45,291 bases of DNA from a virus, in the IMG/VR virus record IMGVR_UViG_3300050821_001062, positions 1 to 45,291 of that record, one strand, 5' to 3'. Numbering within the stretch: the first letter of the stretch is position 1; each line of letters opens with the position of its first letter. A program made the position numbers and the translations under genes. Below, in pieces: positions 10,101-18,812 of this stretch. The notes under the pieces were generated by a model, which worked only from the letters and a program-made list of their open reading frames with translations, was not told the origin of the DNA and did no database searches.

Positions 10101-12268
10101 CAATTGCGGCTATGGATAGTCTTGATCTTAACGACTTGACTTCCAACAATGGCGTTAACAGCATGGAAATTCAATCCTTCTTTACCAGCACCGGTAAAGA
10201 AATTCCTCTCATGCAGGCATTTGATTTCCGTCCATATAATGCAAATACTGTTCTTCCTACAACTTCAACTTCAACTGCACCAGTTAATCCTCCATATGCA
10301 GTAAATTTTGGAAGTAATGAAAAGAAGTTCCCGCTACCTAATTCTTTGTTTACTTGTGATCTTGAATACTATCTTGGACGAATTGATGTTGTAACGTTGG
10401 ATACTCATTCAAATATTAATATTGTTCAGGGTATACCTTCAACCGCTGGTCAAAGAATTGCGCCTGTTCCTCCTAAAAATACAATGTTGTTGGGAAGTAT
10501 TAGTGTTCCAGCATATCCAAATATTCCTCTAAATCCATCTCCTTCGTTTGCCGAAATCATTAACACAGGTGTTAATAACGGTCAATTCTCTTCGGGATTA
10601 ATTGGACGAGCAAGTGTTACCGTTTCGATTAACAATGGACAATTACCGTACAATCAGCCGCAAAACTATACTATGGCTGATATTGGTACTCTTGATCGTC
10701 GTCTACAAGCTGTTGAATATTATGTTTCTTTGAGCCAGTTGGAAAGTAATGTTGCAAACATGAACATTCCTTCCTCTGTCGATCCATCAGCCAACCGTTT
10801 CCAGTTTGGATACTTTGTTGATGATTTCTCAACCCAACTATTCTCCGCATTGAACGATCCACAATATGCTGCAACTAAAGAAGTTGCTGATATCGTTCCT
10901 TCGAAACTATTGTTTGATGCATACCTTCAGGGAACTATCGGAACTGTTACTTATAAAGATGTTCTACTAGTTTCACAGCTTAATGCAACTTATGCAATTC
11001 CATCATCGAATGTTGGTCCAAACACTGTTATCAAACCAGTTTGTGTTGGGGCTTTCGATAACGTTGTTGCTTACGTCACTCAATATCGTTCATGGACCGA
11101 TAACTTCACTCCGGGATCAAACAGCGCAGCGGCTAATCTTGTATCTGATAGTTTGACTCTTCGCTTTATTAATGTTGAACAACTAGAACAGTTGTACTCG
11201 AATAACAATACTAATTTCACAGCACTAGCCTTTAATGGTCAAGGTAACGCTGCATTCCAAACTCAACTTGACACCATTCTTTCAACTATCGTTGCAGGAC
11301 CACCTACTGAAGTTTCGTTCCAACACTTGGGAGGGAATGTTATCGAAGAAGCTTTGGCGTCAATTGCTTCTAAAGCATATGCTTATCAAACTAAGTATTC
11401 TGCTCCAAGTTCAATTCCGACATTACCATCGGTTAATACGTCTATTTGGGCAATGTTTCCGTTCTTGTCGGCACTTCCTGTTGAATTGTACTTCTATAAT
11501 TACGACAATCCTACTCGTATCGACATTTTCCAAGCAAATACTGGCGTTCCGATGACTTCTACGTCAGCATCAGTTAATGGTGTTGCTATTCCATCGGCTA
11601 ATCAACCACGTCCTCTAACACAAGCTGAAATTACAACACTAACCGGACCCGATTCCAATTACTTCTTTGATGACCAGCCTTCTCTTTATTTGACTGCTCC
11701 TACACAGGCATCGGTTACAGGCGGATTAACTGGTTATTACACCGGAGCAGGAGCAATTGCCTTCCAGTATAATTCACAACAGAGTGAATACTACAATGTT
11801 GTGGCTTCGACCTTCAGAGGACCAAATCAACGTTGGAAATGGGCAATGGGATACCCTGTTGGGGGAGCATCCGTTGGTTGTATTCCTGACCAAGAAACTT
11901 GGAATTATCTATTGCTAGAATCTGGTTGTACCAACAATTCTTATGGTGCATCAGGACAATGGTACCCACCGGGCGTACAAATTAACTTCCCGTTTGTTTA
12001 CGGTGGTACTGGTGGTCTTACCTTCCAGCAAATTCAAGCATCTGTTCAACCGTTTGATATTAATTCAATGTGGTATGGCGGTCAGAATGCAGTTTCAGCT
12101 AGTGGTACACCATATACCGGTCAAATCTATGCTGTTCCGGGTACCTTTACCTATGCTGATATTCACGAGTATAGTGGTAATCCTGTTCTTAATGCTACTA
12201 TCGCTAATTACTTCCAGGGCGCTGGTGGATGGGGTAACCTTGTATTCGGCTTCACGCTTAACTTTTAA
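7142..12268 (+). CDS. Giant virion structural protein, DUF4815-type N-terminal portion
   Basis: This 1,708-aa protein starts with the DUF4815 signature: VSPYFDDYSYSSQYYKVLFK, then GVSVQVRELNTMQSMLQGQI, then ESFGDNIFSNGTIVSG within residues 8-66. In marine T4-like phages such proteins are large virion components encoded just after the baseplate genes, probably at the baseplate periphery or fibre attachment. The rest is a long series of beta-rich Asn/Ser/Thr segments, with a more globular stretch near residues 1170-1400 (TMADIGTLDRRLQAVEYYVS and following). The start is TTG at 7142, supported by GGGGAG at 7130-7135 with 6-nt spacing and by the position of the domain. The next two genes appear to carry the rest of the same architecture. 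The exact place in the virion is not known from sequence. Confidence 0.8.
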   Translation: MPQQTNLNVSPYFDDYSYSSQYYKVLFKPGVSVQVRELNTMQSMLQGQIESFGDNIFSNGTIVSGCNFQTFYNYPYAKLNDLDIYGGTVNIGAYLNMGVMNASTGLRGIIINGETGFIANDPNLNTIYINYTNSGFDGVNYFSTFSEGDILTIFNPVYNGIEDITINNGGVGFSNTNQIIAVSAIAVINTVGFTVGQYITNGRGANVQISAIDPNTRASSGQVILSIQPRNVDLANASLTANAWTFANSDTLTIVGSNSSAGQVSGVIGVGFRGQIVTTATGSIQTTLTLSKGIGYTTVPYMTVVSSNNASGLSTLQLVAQNYITKVAVANVAQAVGSGYAFGVSRGVIFSEGFFLDVQPQTIVVDKYNTSPNYPNNVCVGFSVEEQIIDYTQDQSLLDPASTTNQNAPGADRLKLVPTLVLDDPNDAASNTAFFTIGQWTQGNFVKQNQQTVYSIIGDTMAQRTYEQAGDYVVDEFLLTTQSPTNTAFEGLYFNVVIDPGLAYLQGYRTPTYTNDILQDNKGLDTNVTNNYTISLAYGNYFIVDQVGGTWTFNQGETVYLYDTAKTFLSNTTLVKTANSNPVGNLIGTADIRSMTTLSGIPGSAGASYQMYVFNIQMANGCSISQVKSVYANASSNGGICDVIPSIISSGNTYGGQVFDSKKSTMIFPARVESLKNANNISYQYRTVNTTAKLSNAGIISVTAPSGDVFPYGPGADLDLDQLSFDLYVVPTEADAVFVANGSGTLSVSTVTGNVIGTSTNFLSKFNVGDWIYIYNNVGYDLHNIINIVNNTFMVIEGNATFINTTSNYVQVYPKNVPIPLGQGNVTANVNGTGAVLTINLGTTLNDTGDDGFGDRAVTVGFNILRSDVSSSAKSANRQRFVKIDVANNAGGTTGPWCLGVADAFRLRGVYIGNSSVDTTGSNWISSFSINNNQNLDFYDLSDLVMNSQAPYIFLGTEYILVEFDYFSVTSPGLYTTVSYIGSNANTIAAMDSLDLNDLTSNNGVNSMEIQSFFTSTGKEIPLMQAFDFRPYNANTVLPTTSTSTAPVNPPYAVNFGSNEKKFPLPNSLFTCDLEYYLGRIDVVTLDTHSNINIVQGIPSTAGQRIAPVPPKNTMLLGSISVPAYPNIPLNPSPSFAEIINTGVNNGQFSSGLIGRASVTVSINNGQLPYNQPQNYTMADIGTLDRRLQAVEYYVSLSQLESNVANMNIPSSVDPSANRFQFGYFVDDFSTQLFSALNDPQYAATKEVADIVPSKLLFDAYLQGTIGTVTYKDVLLVSQLNATYAIPSSNVGPNTVIKPVCVGAFDNVVAYVTQYRSWTDNFTPGSNSAAANLVSDSLTLRFINVEQLEQLYSNNNTNFTALAFNGQGNAAFQTQLDTILSTIVAGPPTEVSFQHLGGNVIEEALASIASKAYAYQTKYSAPSSIPTLPSVNTSIWAMFPFLSALPVELYFYNYDNPTRIDIFQANTGVPMTSTSASVNGVAIPSANQPRPLTQAEITTLTGPDSNYFFDDQPSLYLTAPTQASVTGGLTGYYTGAGAIAFQYNSQQSEYYNVVASTFRGPNQRWKWAMGYPVGGASVGCIPDQETWNYLLLESGCTNNSYGASGQWYPPGVQINFPFVYGGTGGLTFQQIQASVQPFDINSMWYGGQNAVSASGTPYTGQIYAVPGTFTYADIHEYSGNPVLNATIANYFQGAGGWGNLVFGFTLNF

Positions 12269-12279
12269 TTGAGGACAAT

Positions 12280-12642
12280 ATGACAGTTTGGGCTTTATCA
12301 AATGCCGTTTTTACTACTTCAGTTGGATTTTCCAAAGTGAAAGCGTTTGCGATTCCGAATGTCATCAAAGGTTTGAAGGCTAATTCCCCTTATGATCTTT
12401 ATGTCAATAAAATCAATATGGATTGGGCATGTCAACCGTTTGGAGGAAATCTAGGTGATCCTTTAATCAGCGATGCAACTGGAACCCTTACATTTACGTG
12501 GTTTTTTGAGCAACAGTATTATCAAGGAATTGCGGTTCAAGGACTAAATAGTTCAAACACATATCTAACTATGGAATTACGAGGGCAAGATAACATCTCA
12601 TCGTTTTATTATTTGCCAGTGAATTTAAGAGGATCGCAGTAA
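12280..12642 (+). CDS. Small beta-domain protein, probable split middle part of the DUF4815 protein
   Basis: This 120-aa protein contains AIPNVIKGLKANSPYDLYVN, then LISDATGTLTFTWFFE, a pattern like the 'GLKPNTR...yfDG...Ll(T)DaxGxvxGxF' segment found inside single DUF4815-family structural proteins of cyanomyoviruses. The fold is probably a small Ig-like beta-sandwich. The ATG is 11 nt after the previous stop and has GAGGA just upstream. The stop TAA joins the next ATG directly. Its role is inferred from order: it likely assembles with the products of the flanking ORFs. Confidence 0.6.
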   Translation: MTVWALSNAVFTTSVGFSKVKAFAIPNVIKGLKANSPYDLYVNKINMDWACQPFGGNLGDPLISDATGTLTFTWFFEQQYYQGIAVQGLNSSNTYLTMELRGQDNISSFYYLPVNLRGSQ

Positions 12643-15471
12643 ATGACAGCTAATACCCCTCCGACAAGCCAATTATTTAATCTAGGACAAACATTCTTTA
12701 TTGATCCTTCTGTTTGTGGGGGCGCAACGACAATTGGTATTTCCGCTGTTGATTTGTTCTTTATGTTTGTACCAGCCCCGATTAACAATCTAACTGGTAT
12801 CACGTATCCGGGTGTTTCTCTCTATATTACTGAAACATATAATGGCATCCCTATTATCAACGCTAACACCTATTCCCAGATAGCACGAGCCGAGTATCAA
12901 GCAATCGGAGCATCATCAGACGCTTCTTTGGCAACCACTTTTCGATTTCAAAGCCCAATCCAAGTCCCGACAGGTGCAACATACGCATTCCTAGTATCAT
13001 TTGACCAAAACGAACAGTTTGCACTTTGGCACGAAGAAAAAGGATTTCCTCTTGTTGGTTCTCTTCAAGCCAACGGTCAATATATCGCATGCCCTGGTCC
13101 TTCATCAGCTTATTGTGGTCAGTATTTTGAATATGTCTCAACTTCAGCAACTAATGCAACAGAACCAGAATACAATCCCGTAACAGGGACAATCGAATGG
13201 GACCCCGAGCCTATCATTCTAGATGGTGGTGCTGGCGGTACACAGCAGGGTTTCACCTGGGGTTCCTTACCAACTTTTGACTTGAAGTTTAACGTTCATG
13301 GAGCATTATACTCAATAAACAACGTTCCTATCTTTTCAAACAACCAAATTGCAAACGGAGCAACGTTTACTGGAACTGGTGATATTGAACTTTTTTATGA
13401 TGCTAATACTGGTGATATCACTATTGATTATCCTTCCTCAAATTATGAATTTATTTCCTTCAATCTAGCCAAGTCAACTCGTCAGTTGTTTATTGGTGCT
13501 CAGCGTATATATCAGAATACAGTTCCATATCCGGGTGGTAACTCTGTTGCAACATGTTCGTTGAACATGACAAATGTTATTACGGCAAACACCCAAACTA
13601 CCAACGGTCAAGCATTCTCGTGGAATACCGTCTTTAGTAACTACACTGGTCCGAAATTTGTTACATTTATCGGACAAAATGATACTATTAATATTCGTCT
13701 TGTTACATCAATTCTTTCAAACACTCAAATTGCTATTGATGAACCAGTTACCTTTGTAAATTCTGCTGCTCAATTCATGATCACTCCTATTGCGTTCCTA
13801 GATTCTTGGGATCAAACCGTAAATTGGGGTACCGGGGGAGAACACCTTTATTATGCATTTGCTCGAAATTCAAATGCTAATAATACTGTTCGATTTACCT
13901 CGTGTTCTGTTGATCATACTCAATCAGCAGTGCATGCGGGTGGAACAGGGTATGCTAACACTGACGTTCTTTATATCACTGGCTACGAATATGTAGCTGG
14001 TAAAGTTCCATCATTCCCAATTAACGGTGTTGGAAACCATCCAGCATATGGTAATCTTGTAACCAATTCAACGGGTGGCGTTACTAATATTCAATGGGCA
14101 AACATCGGGGCAGGATTTGTTAATACCGCTCAAATTCAAACAGTTGTATGCTCTGGTGCTACTGGAAATCCCACATCCAACACTTCAAACGGTTCGGGAC
14201 TTTCCGTTAACGTTATTGTGGGTTCAACGGTTTGTACTGAATTGACTAATAATGTTCTACTTGAATGTAACGTTATCAACATCGACATTGAAGTAGCAAA
14301 TCCAAACTTCTCTTTGAGTTCGCCTTCTGAAACTGAATTCTCGTTGTACGTTAAAACAACCTATACCGTTCAAGATGATCCTACAACGTCTACAGGATTT
14401 TTGTATCGAGTAGAACCAACTGCTGATGAAGATATTCTTCCAGTTCAAATGGATTCTCTCAATCACTTCTCAAATTCAGCAACATCCATTCCGTGTTATG
14501 TCTCATATTCTAACCAGTTCCAAGTATTGTACGCAAATGGAGTAATCAACGATCAAGTTAATCCGCTAAACGCTTTTGATAATTCATTTGTATTCTCTGT
14601 TATAACATCTTCGATATCTGATTATGTTATGATGAGCGTAAATACTACTCCTTATGTTGAATATACTAAGTATCTGGTTAACGACGACTATACTGGTGAA
14701 AATACCAATACCGGAAATGCTCTTGCTAAGCACTTGACCACCATTATCAACTTTTCTGGTAATAATGGTCTAATTCAGATGGCAGAAGACATTCGTGTTT
14801 ATTTGACCGCTTATCAACCAGCCAATACCGGTCTTGAATGTTATGCTCGTATTCAGAACAGTACCGATCCTGAAGCATTTGGTAACGAAGATTGGACACT
14901 CCTAGAACTTATCAATGGTAATGATATCTTTTCGTCCCCGAGCAACCTGAATGATTATATCGAATTGACTTATGGGTTCCCTCAATATCCAAACGTCGAT
15001 CTACTCCTTCCGGGAACTGTAACGATTGGTAATAATACATCAAATGTTGTTGGTTCAAACACCCTATTTGCTCAGACCCAATCTGATGGCAAGCCGATGT
15101 TAATTGCAGGCGATTTGATTAAAGTCTACGATCCCTTGTTCCCTGATCAAAACCACGCTGTTTGTATGGTTACCAATGTTTATAGTAATACTATCGTAGG
15201 GGTTGATGCAACTTTTGTTTCCAACTTCGAATTCGGTGTCGGTGGTCCTGCTTTGACTAACGTTGCGGGTTTGAAAGTAGCCCGTACTCGAAATTATACC
15301 CATCAGGCATTTAATAACATACAAAACGATAACGTTGTTCGTTATTACAACACGTCAACTCAGAAATATGATGGTTATGATATCCTTCAAATCAAGGTTG
15401 TATTCTTGTCCAACGATCTTCATCAAATTCCAAGGTTAAATAGCTTGAGAGGTATAGGACTTAGCTCATGA
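12643..15471 (+). CDS. Virion structural protein, probable C-terminal portion of the DUF4815 set
   Basis: The 942-aa product opens with LFNLGQTFFIDPSVCGGATT and ISAVDLFFMF...YITETYNGIP. This matches the 'LAQTFxVd...GxFiTxvDLFFxxK...vEIRexxNGyP' block near the end of DUF4815-type proteins in cyanomyoviruses. A second part (about residues 500-942) is Asn/Thr-rich and includes YVEYTKYLVNDDYTG, TGLECYARIQN, and a C-terminus QIKVVFLSNDLHQIPRLNSL. That C-terminus is like an oligomerising end that fixes several chains together. The start directly follows the previous stop, and the end overlaps the next ORF in an ATGA. No enzymatic motif is visible. Confidence 0.68.
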   Translation: MTANTPPTSQLFNLGQTFFIDPSVCGGATTIGISAVDLFFMFVPAPINNLTGITYPGVSLYITETYNGIPIINANTYSQIARAEYQAIGASSDASLATTFRFQSPIQVPTGATYAFLVSFDQNEQFALWHEEKGFPLVGSLQANGQYIACPGPSSAYCGQYFEYVSTSATNATEPEYNPVTGTIEWDPEPIILDGGAGGTQQGFTWGSLPTFDLKFNVHGALYSINNVPIFSNNQIANGATFTGTGDIELFYDANTGDITIDYPSSNYEFISFNLAKSTRQLFIGAQRIYQNTVPYPGGNSVATCSLNMTNVITANTQTTNGQAFSWNTVFSNYTGPKFVTFIGQNDTINIRLVTSILSNTQIAIDEPVTFVNSAAQFMITPIAFLDSWDQTVNWGTGGEHLYYAFARNSNANNTVRFTSCSVDHTQSAVHAGGTGYANTDVLYITGYEYVAGKVPSFPINGVGNHPAYGNLVTNSTGGVTNIQWANIGAGFVNTAQIQTVVCSGATGNPTSNTSNGSGLSVNVIVGSTVCTELTNNVLLECNVINIDIEVANPNFSLSSPSETEFSLYVKTTYTVQDDPTTSTGFLYRVEPTADEDILPVQMDSLNHFSNSATSIPCYVSYSNQFQVLYANGVINDQVNPLNAFDNSFVFSVITSSISDYVMMSVNTTPYVEYTKYLVNDDYTGENTNTGNALAKHLTTIINFSGNNGLIQMAEDIRVYLTAYQPANTGLECYARIQNSTDPEAFGNEDWTLLELINGNDIFSSPSNLNDYIELTYGFPQYPNVDLLLPGTVTIGNNTSNVVGSNTLFAQTQSDGKPMLIAGDLIKVYDPLFPDQNHAVCMVTNVYSNTIVGVDATFVSNFEFGVGGPALTNVAGLKVARTRNYTHQAFNNIQNDNVVRYYNTSTQKYDGYDILQIKVVFLSNDLHQIPRLNSLRGIGLSS

Positions 15472-15677
15472 TCGTTGAATATAAGACTAACATTAGTGGA
15501 TTGACAAAAACAAGTACTGGTGTTGTCATTAATAACAACAAAGATCAGTTTGCTCTGATTAAATCTTCAAAAACCAGGGCAAGAGAAACAAAACAAATAA
15601 GGGCTGAATTATCACAAATAAAAAGAGAACTAGCAGAACTGAAAGAAATAGTCGCAAAGCATGTCATTCCAACTTAA
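15468..15677 (+). CDS. Small coiled-coil protein of the baseplate/fibre cluster
   Basis: The 69-aa product has an N-terminal NISGLTKTSTGVVINNNKDQ segment and a C-terminal amphipathic, charged helix from about residue 35 (KTRARETKQIRAELSQIKRE) typical of a coiled coil. Small proteins with the same layout ('GLxKtxxGaviN' followed by a coiled coil) sit beside baseplate and fibre genes in marine T4-like phages. It overlaps the previous gene by 4 nt (ATGA) and the next by 17 nt, so all three are likely translated as a unit. A role as a small connector or chaperone for fibre assembly is inference. Confidence 0.6.
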   Translation: MIVEYKTNISGLTKTSTGVVINNNKDQFALIKSSKTRARETKQIRAELSQIKRELAELKEIVAKHVIPT

Positions 15678-16368
15678 CCCCGTCGATCCAACAGCAAACG
15701 CAACCTTTGCGGATTTAGTCGCATTATCAAACGCGATTGTAAATGCTTGTGCGACCGAAGTTGTATCTGTTAATACTGCTTCTAATGGTGCTTTGACCAT
15801 TGGCAATGGTTATGTTACAGGTATCTTTGGAGCGACAAACATTGTTGCTACTAATCTTGTGGGAGGTTCTGTTGCCAACCCAGCAAACGTGATTGTAAAT
15901 TCCAACCTTACACTTAATGCAGTTTCTCTTATTTCAGGTAATACCTGGGTCAATTCGACCATGGTCAATACCTCGTTACTTCAGGCAAACGTAGCAAACT
16001 TCAACTATATCGGTGTTGAAACTGTTGCTATGGGTAATACCATTCTTCAAGATTTGTCTGCTCATCAAGGTGTCGGGGGCGCTCCTGTTCTTCTTGATTC
16101 TTGGCTTCTAACAGGATATCGTTCAGCCGACTATTTCATTAATATTGATGATAATCAAAGTAACAATTTTGGATGTACTCGACTATCCGTCCTTCAAGGA
16201 AACAGCAGCTTAATTCTAATAACTGAATATGCTCAGCTTTATACTAACGGAAGCCCGGTCGGTACGTTCTCGGCAAACGCCAACGCAACTCATGTGACAG
16301 TTTGGTTCACGACGGGTGGTTCCAATAACGCAAATATTACCGCAACTAAAGTAATGTTGAGGCTATAA
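15661..16368 (+). CDS. Putative tail fibre/virion structural protein
   Basis: The 235-aa protein has an Asn/Val-rich repetitive first half (NVIVNSNLTLNAVSLISGNT and similar) like the beta-stranded shafts of other fibre genes in this window. Its C-terminal domain of about 90 residues (LLDSWLLTGYRSADYFINID, LLEITEY-like LILITEYAQLYTNGSPVGTF, and TATKVMLRL at the end) matches the beta-sandwich end domain found in several small structural proteins of T4-like cyanophages. Start ATG at 15661 overlaps the previous ORF by 17 nt; the stop overlaps the next ATG as TAATG. Likely a virion protein; the attachment site is unknown. Confidence 0.62.
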   Translation: MSFQLNPVDPTANATFADLVALSNAIVNACATEVVSVNTASNGALTIGNGYVTGIFGATNIVATNLVGGSVANPANVIVNSNLTLNAVSLISGNTWVNSTMVNTSLLQANVANFNYIGVETVAMGNTILQDLSAHQGVGGAPVLLDSWLLTGYRSADYFINIDDNQSNNFGCTRLSVLQGNSSLILITEYAQLYTNGSPVGTFSANANATHVTVWFTTGGSNNANITATKVMLRL

Positions 16369-16733
16369 TGACTGCAACCAAATATAACTTAATCGTTGAA
16401 CAAGGTTGTGATTTCTCTTATACCATTCCTTTGCTCGATCCCTCACAAAATAAACTTGATGTGACTGGATATACAGCAAATGCTGCAATGAAGAAATTCT
16501 ATACCTCAATGAATACTTACCCGTTTTCTATTCAGCTTGTTAACGGGGCTCTTACCATAGCAATGAATGCAGTGCAAACAGCCAACATCGCTATGGGACG
16601 TTATGTCTATGATGCGATCCTTTATAATGGTATTGCAAACACAACTGTACGTTTAGTAGAAGGTATTGTTACAGTTAATCCGGGTGTCGCGGAGCCTGGA
16701 ATTAATACTGATGATGAGCTATTAACTGATTAA
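16368..16733 (+). CDS. Small virion protein, BppU/fibre-adaptor-like
   Basis: The 121-aa product follows a common phage pattern: an N-terminal 'YNLIVEQGCDFSYTIPLLDP' strand pair, then 'DVTGYTANAAMKK', then 'MGRYVYDAIL' and 'RLVEGIVTVNPGV'. Proteins like this form small beta-sandwich domains at the base of fibres or baseplate appendages in many tailed phages. It is the last plus-strand gene before the antisense glycosylation cassette, and its final 12 nt overlap the 3' end of the convergent glycosyltransferase gene. Family membership is by pattern only. Confidence 0.6.
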   Translation: MTATKYNLIVEQGCDFSYTIPLLDPSQNKLDVTGYTANAAMKKFYTSMNTYPFSIQLVNGALTIAMNAVQTANIAMGRYVYDAILYNGIANTTVRLVEGIVTVNPGVAEPGINTDDELLTD

Positions 16734-16769
16734 CCTAAATATGTTTTTACCTATATGGGAGCAGTTAAT
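16721..16769 (+). promoter_or_regulatory. Late promoter element inside an inverted repeat, antisense to the GT gene
   Basis: CTAAATA at 16735-16741 is flanked by ATTAACTG (16721-16728) and its exact reverse complement CAGTTAAT (16762-16769). A GGGAG at 16757-16761 lies 7 nt before a TTG at 16769. The layout copies that before real late genes here, but everything downstream on this strand is antisense to the glycosyltransferase fusion gene. It may be the stranded promoter of the fibre gene now at 20134, or an antisense promoter. Confidence 0.4.
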
Positions 16770-18812
16770 TGACGTATCAGCCCAAACGCGATATCCCTTC
16801 TGACGCGCCTGATTGCAGAAGTAAAAATCCTCCGGTTGAGTGTTCTTGTGATCAAGAGCAGACTTGTAAACAAACTGAGGATACCCCACATCAACTAGAA
16901 CTTCCCTTCGAATCAAACAACACCCCATCCCGCACGCTCCAATTTCTTGCAGATTCCCCGTTAACTGGTTGGGTACAACTCTGGAACCGTCGAGATTTAT
17001 CAATTCTATAGTCGTCGTTTCCGGCGTGCGCTGGATATATAAACCAGAAGCAATATCAACATTATGGGCAAGAAGCTTACTAAGAGCATCAGTAGGAACA
17101 ACGATATCAGCATCAATAAAAAATAGATAATCATGACCACGCTCCACTACCCAAGATGCAATTAAGTTACGAACTTGATCGGTTTGATAACCAAAACTAT
17201 ATTGAAATTCTGTTCCAATATTTACAGGTACATCAAGATCATAGATAGCTTTAAAAGTATCAACCTCAATATACTTGTTTGTCGGTACCGCAATCATAAC
17301 GCGCTTAACATCATTGGCACGTGCAATCTCTTCAGCTTTCTGAGTGTTCTCTGTTAGAACATATCGTGTGTTATGAAAATGATAGTCAGCATCAACTCCC
17401 GAATCAAATATCTGGTTGATTTGACGCCATCCATGTTCTTCTAACCATGCTTTCAATTCATCAAATTTTGGAGCCCCCAAGTTATACTCGACATTTTGAC
17501 CCTCAACAATAATATCCTTAACATAAAGTAAGATATCAGGGCATCCCTTGAGGATATCCAATTCTGATCCTTGAACATCGAGTTTGATTAAATCAGGAAA
17601 TGGAATATTGTTGTTCTTGACATAGGTATCAAGACGATGCATTGCCTTATCTACAGGCTTAAACTTAACACCATCCCCGGCAATAGCAGCATTTTCCAAA
17701 TAAATGCTATTACCACCCGGATCATCTAAATTCTGATAGAACGGAACAATCTTTCCATCTTCATCACCTAAAAGAATGGGATGAAACGGAATACCAAATT
17801 TTTCATGGACAATTTTAACTTGGTCCATAGCATCAAAACCAAAATACTCAGTATTTTCCTTGCTCCAAACAGGATCAGCAATTCGTTGCCAATGGAGAAC
17901 ACACGAACCAATATCATAAATCACCTTTGGATTAATATGCATCTCGTTACGCATGCGATAGAGATAATCTTGCATCTGCGGTGGCATGAGATGTAACGCA
18001 TCACTCATTTCCAGAAGTCTATTATCTACCGGAGTAGGAGCACTTTCGGGAAGTTTCACGTGAAACTTCAAAATCTCGTCAGCTACCTTGTTTTGGGTCT
18101 CACCATGTATCTTGTAATCATTCATCGGGTTCACATCGTTATAATTGACAATAATATCAGGGACAGCGAAGATTTTATCTCCCCGAGCCTGTTCGATAAG
18201 GGCATAAAACATCGCATTGTCGCCCCCTTCCTTATACCAATTGCCATCCTTATCTTGAAGTTGTTTCTTATCAATCTTCTCAAACAATTCTTTACGGAAG
18301 GTACGTAAATGAGTATAAGGCATATTCCAGTTGAATTTATATTCTCGGAATTGCTTATTCTTAATAATCTCGGGGGGATAAGGCTGAGCTATCAACGGGA
18401 TGCCATCGGCTATAGACCACATTGATCCATAAGTGAAATCCGCATCTCTCGTCTGATATAAATGATTGTAAAAATTGAAGATTTCAGGATTGTTGACTAG
18501 ATAATCGTCCCCATCAAGCAACATGACAATACAATTTTTTTCATTTACAACATCATATTTGTCTCTATACGATCCACCCAAAGCTTCATATTGATTTCTA
18601 ACAGCACTTCCATTGTGATTTTGATTATGACGAATGATTAAATTTCCTGACAACATACCTTCTATATTAGACGGTCTATTATCAGAAGCATCGTCAATAA
18701 CAACATGAGTGTAATTGGAATAATTTTGAGCCTTAACTGAGCGAATACATCGTTCAAGATAATCCCATCGTTGGTACATAGCAGATATGATAAGAATATG
18801 ACGTTCAAGCAT
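16722..18812 (-). CDS. Trifunctional glycosyltransferase-FkbM methyltransferase-glycosyltransferase fusion
   Basis: The 696-aa protein has three parts. Residues 1-250 are a GT-A family 2 glycosyltransferase (HILIISAMYQRWDYLERCIR, VVIDDASD, and the DGDD metal/nucleotide motif at 100-103). Residues 290-480 are an FkbM-type SAM methyltransferase (VIYDIGS at 297-303, FGFDA near 324, KLDVQGSE at 410-417). Residues 503-696 are a second GT-A-like transferase (VMIAVPTNKY, FFIDADI with the DxD at 567-569, then GACGMGCCLIRRE). The likely product is a methylated, short sugar chain on an acceptor. It is the second gene of a minus-strand operon: its start overlaps the stop of the upstream glycosyltransferase (TAATG). 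The acceptor (fibre protein, phage DNA or host glycan) cannot be read from the sequence. Confidence 0.85.
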   Translation of the reverse strand: MLERHILIISAMYQRWDYLERCIRSVKAQNYSNYTHVVIDDASDNRPSNIEGMLSGNLIIRHNQNHNGSAVRNQYEALGGSYRDKYDVVNEKNCIVMLLDGDDYLVNNPEIFNFYNHLYQTRDADFTYGSMWSIADGIPLIAQPYPPEIIKNKQFREYKFNWNMPYTHLRTFRKELFEKIDKKQLQDKDGNWYKEGGDNAMFYALIEQARGDKIFAVPDIIVNYNDVNPMNDYKIHGETQNKVADEILKFHVKLPESAPTPVDNRLLEMSDALHLMPPQMQDYLYRMRNEMHINPKVIYDIGSCVLHWQRIADPVWSKENTEYFGFDAMDQVKIVHEKFGIPFHPILLGDEDGKIVPFYQNLDDPGGNSIYLENAAIAGDGVKFKPVDKAMHRLDTYVKNNNIPFPDLIKLDVQGSELDILKGCPDILLYVKDIIVEGQNVEYNLGAPKFDELKAWLEEHGWRQINQIFDSGVDADYHFHNTRYVLTENTQKAEEIARANDVKRVMIAVPTNKYIEVDTFKAIYDLDVPVNIGTEFQYSFGYQTDQVRNLIASWVVERGHDYLFFIDADIVVPTDALSKLLAHNVDIASGLYIQRTPETTTIELINLDGSRVVPNQLTGNLQEIGACGMGCCLIRREVLVDVGYPQFVYKSALDHKNTQPEDFYFCNQARQKGYRVWADTSINCSHIGKNIFRLIS

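Noticed and set aside
16769-17011. 80-codon plus-strand ORF antisense to the glycosyltransferase
   Set aside because: Not listed as a gene. It lies fully within the conserved C-terminal transferase domain on the other strand and shows no recognisable domain. The promoter-like leader is reported separately as a finding.
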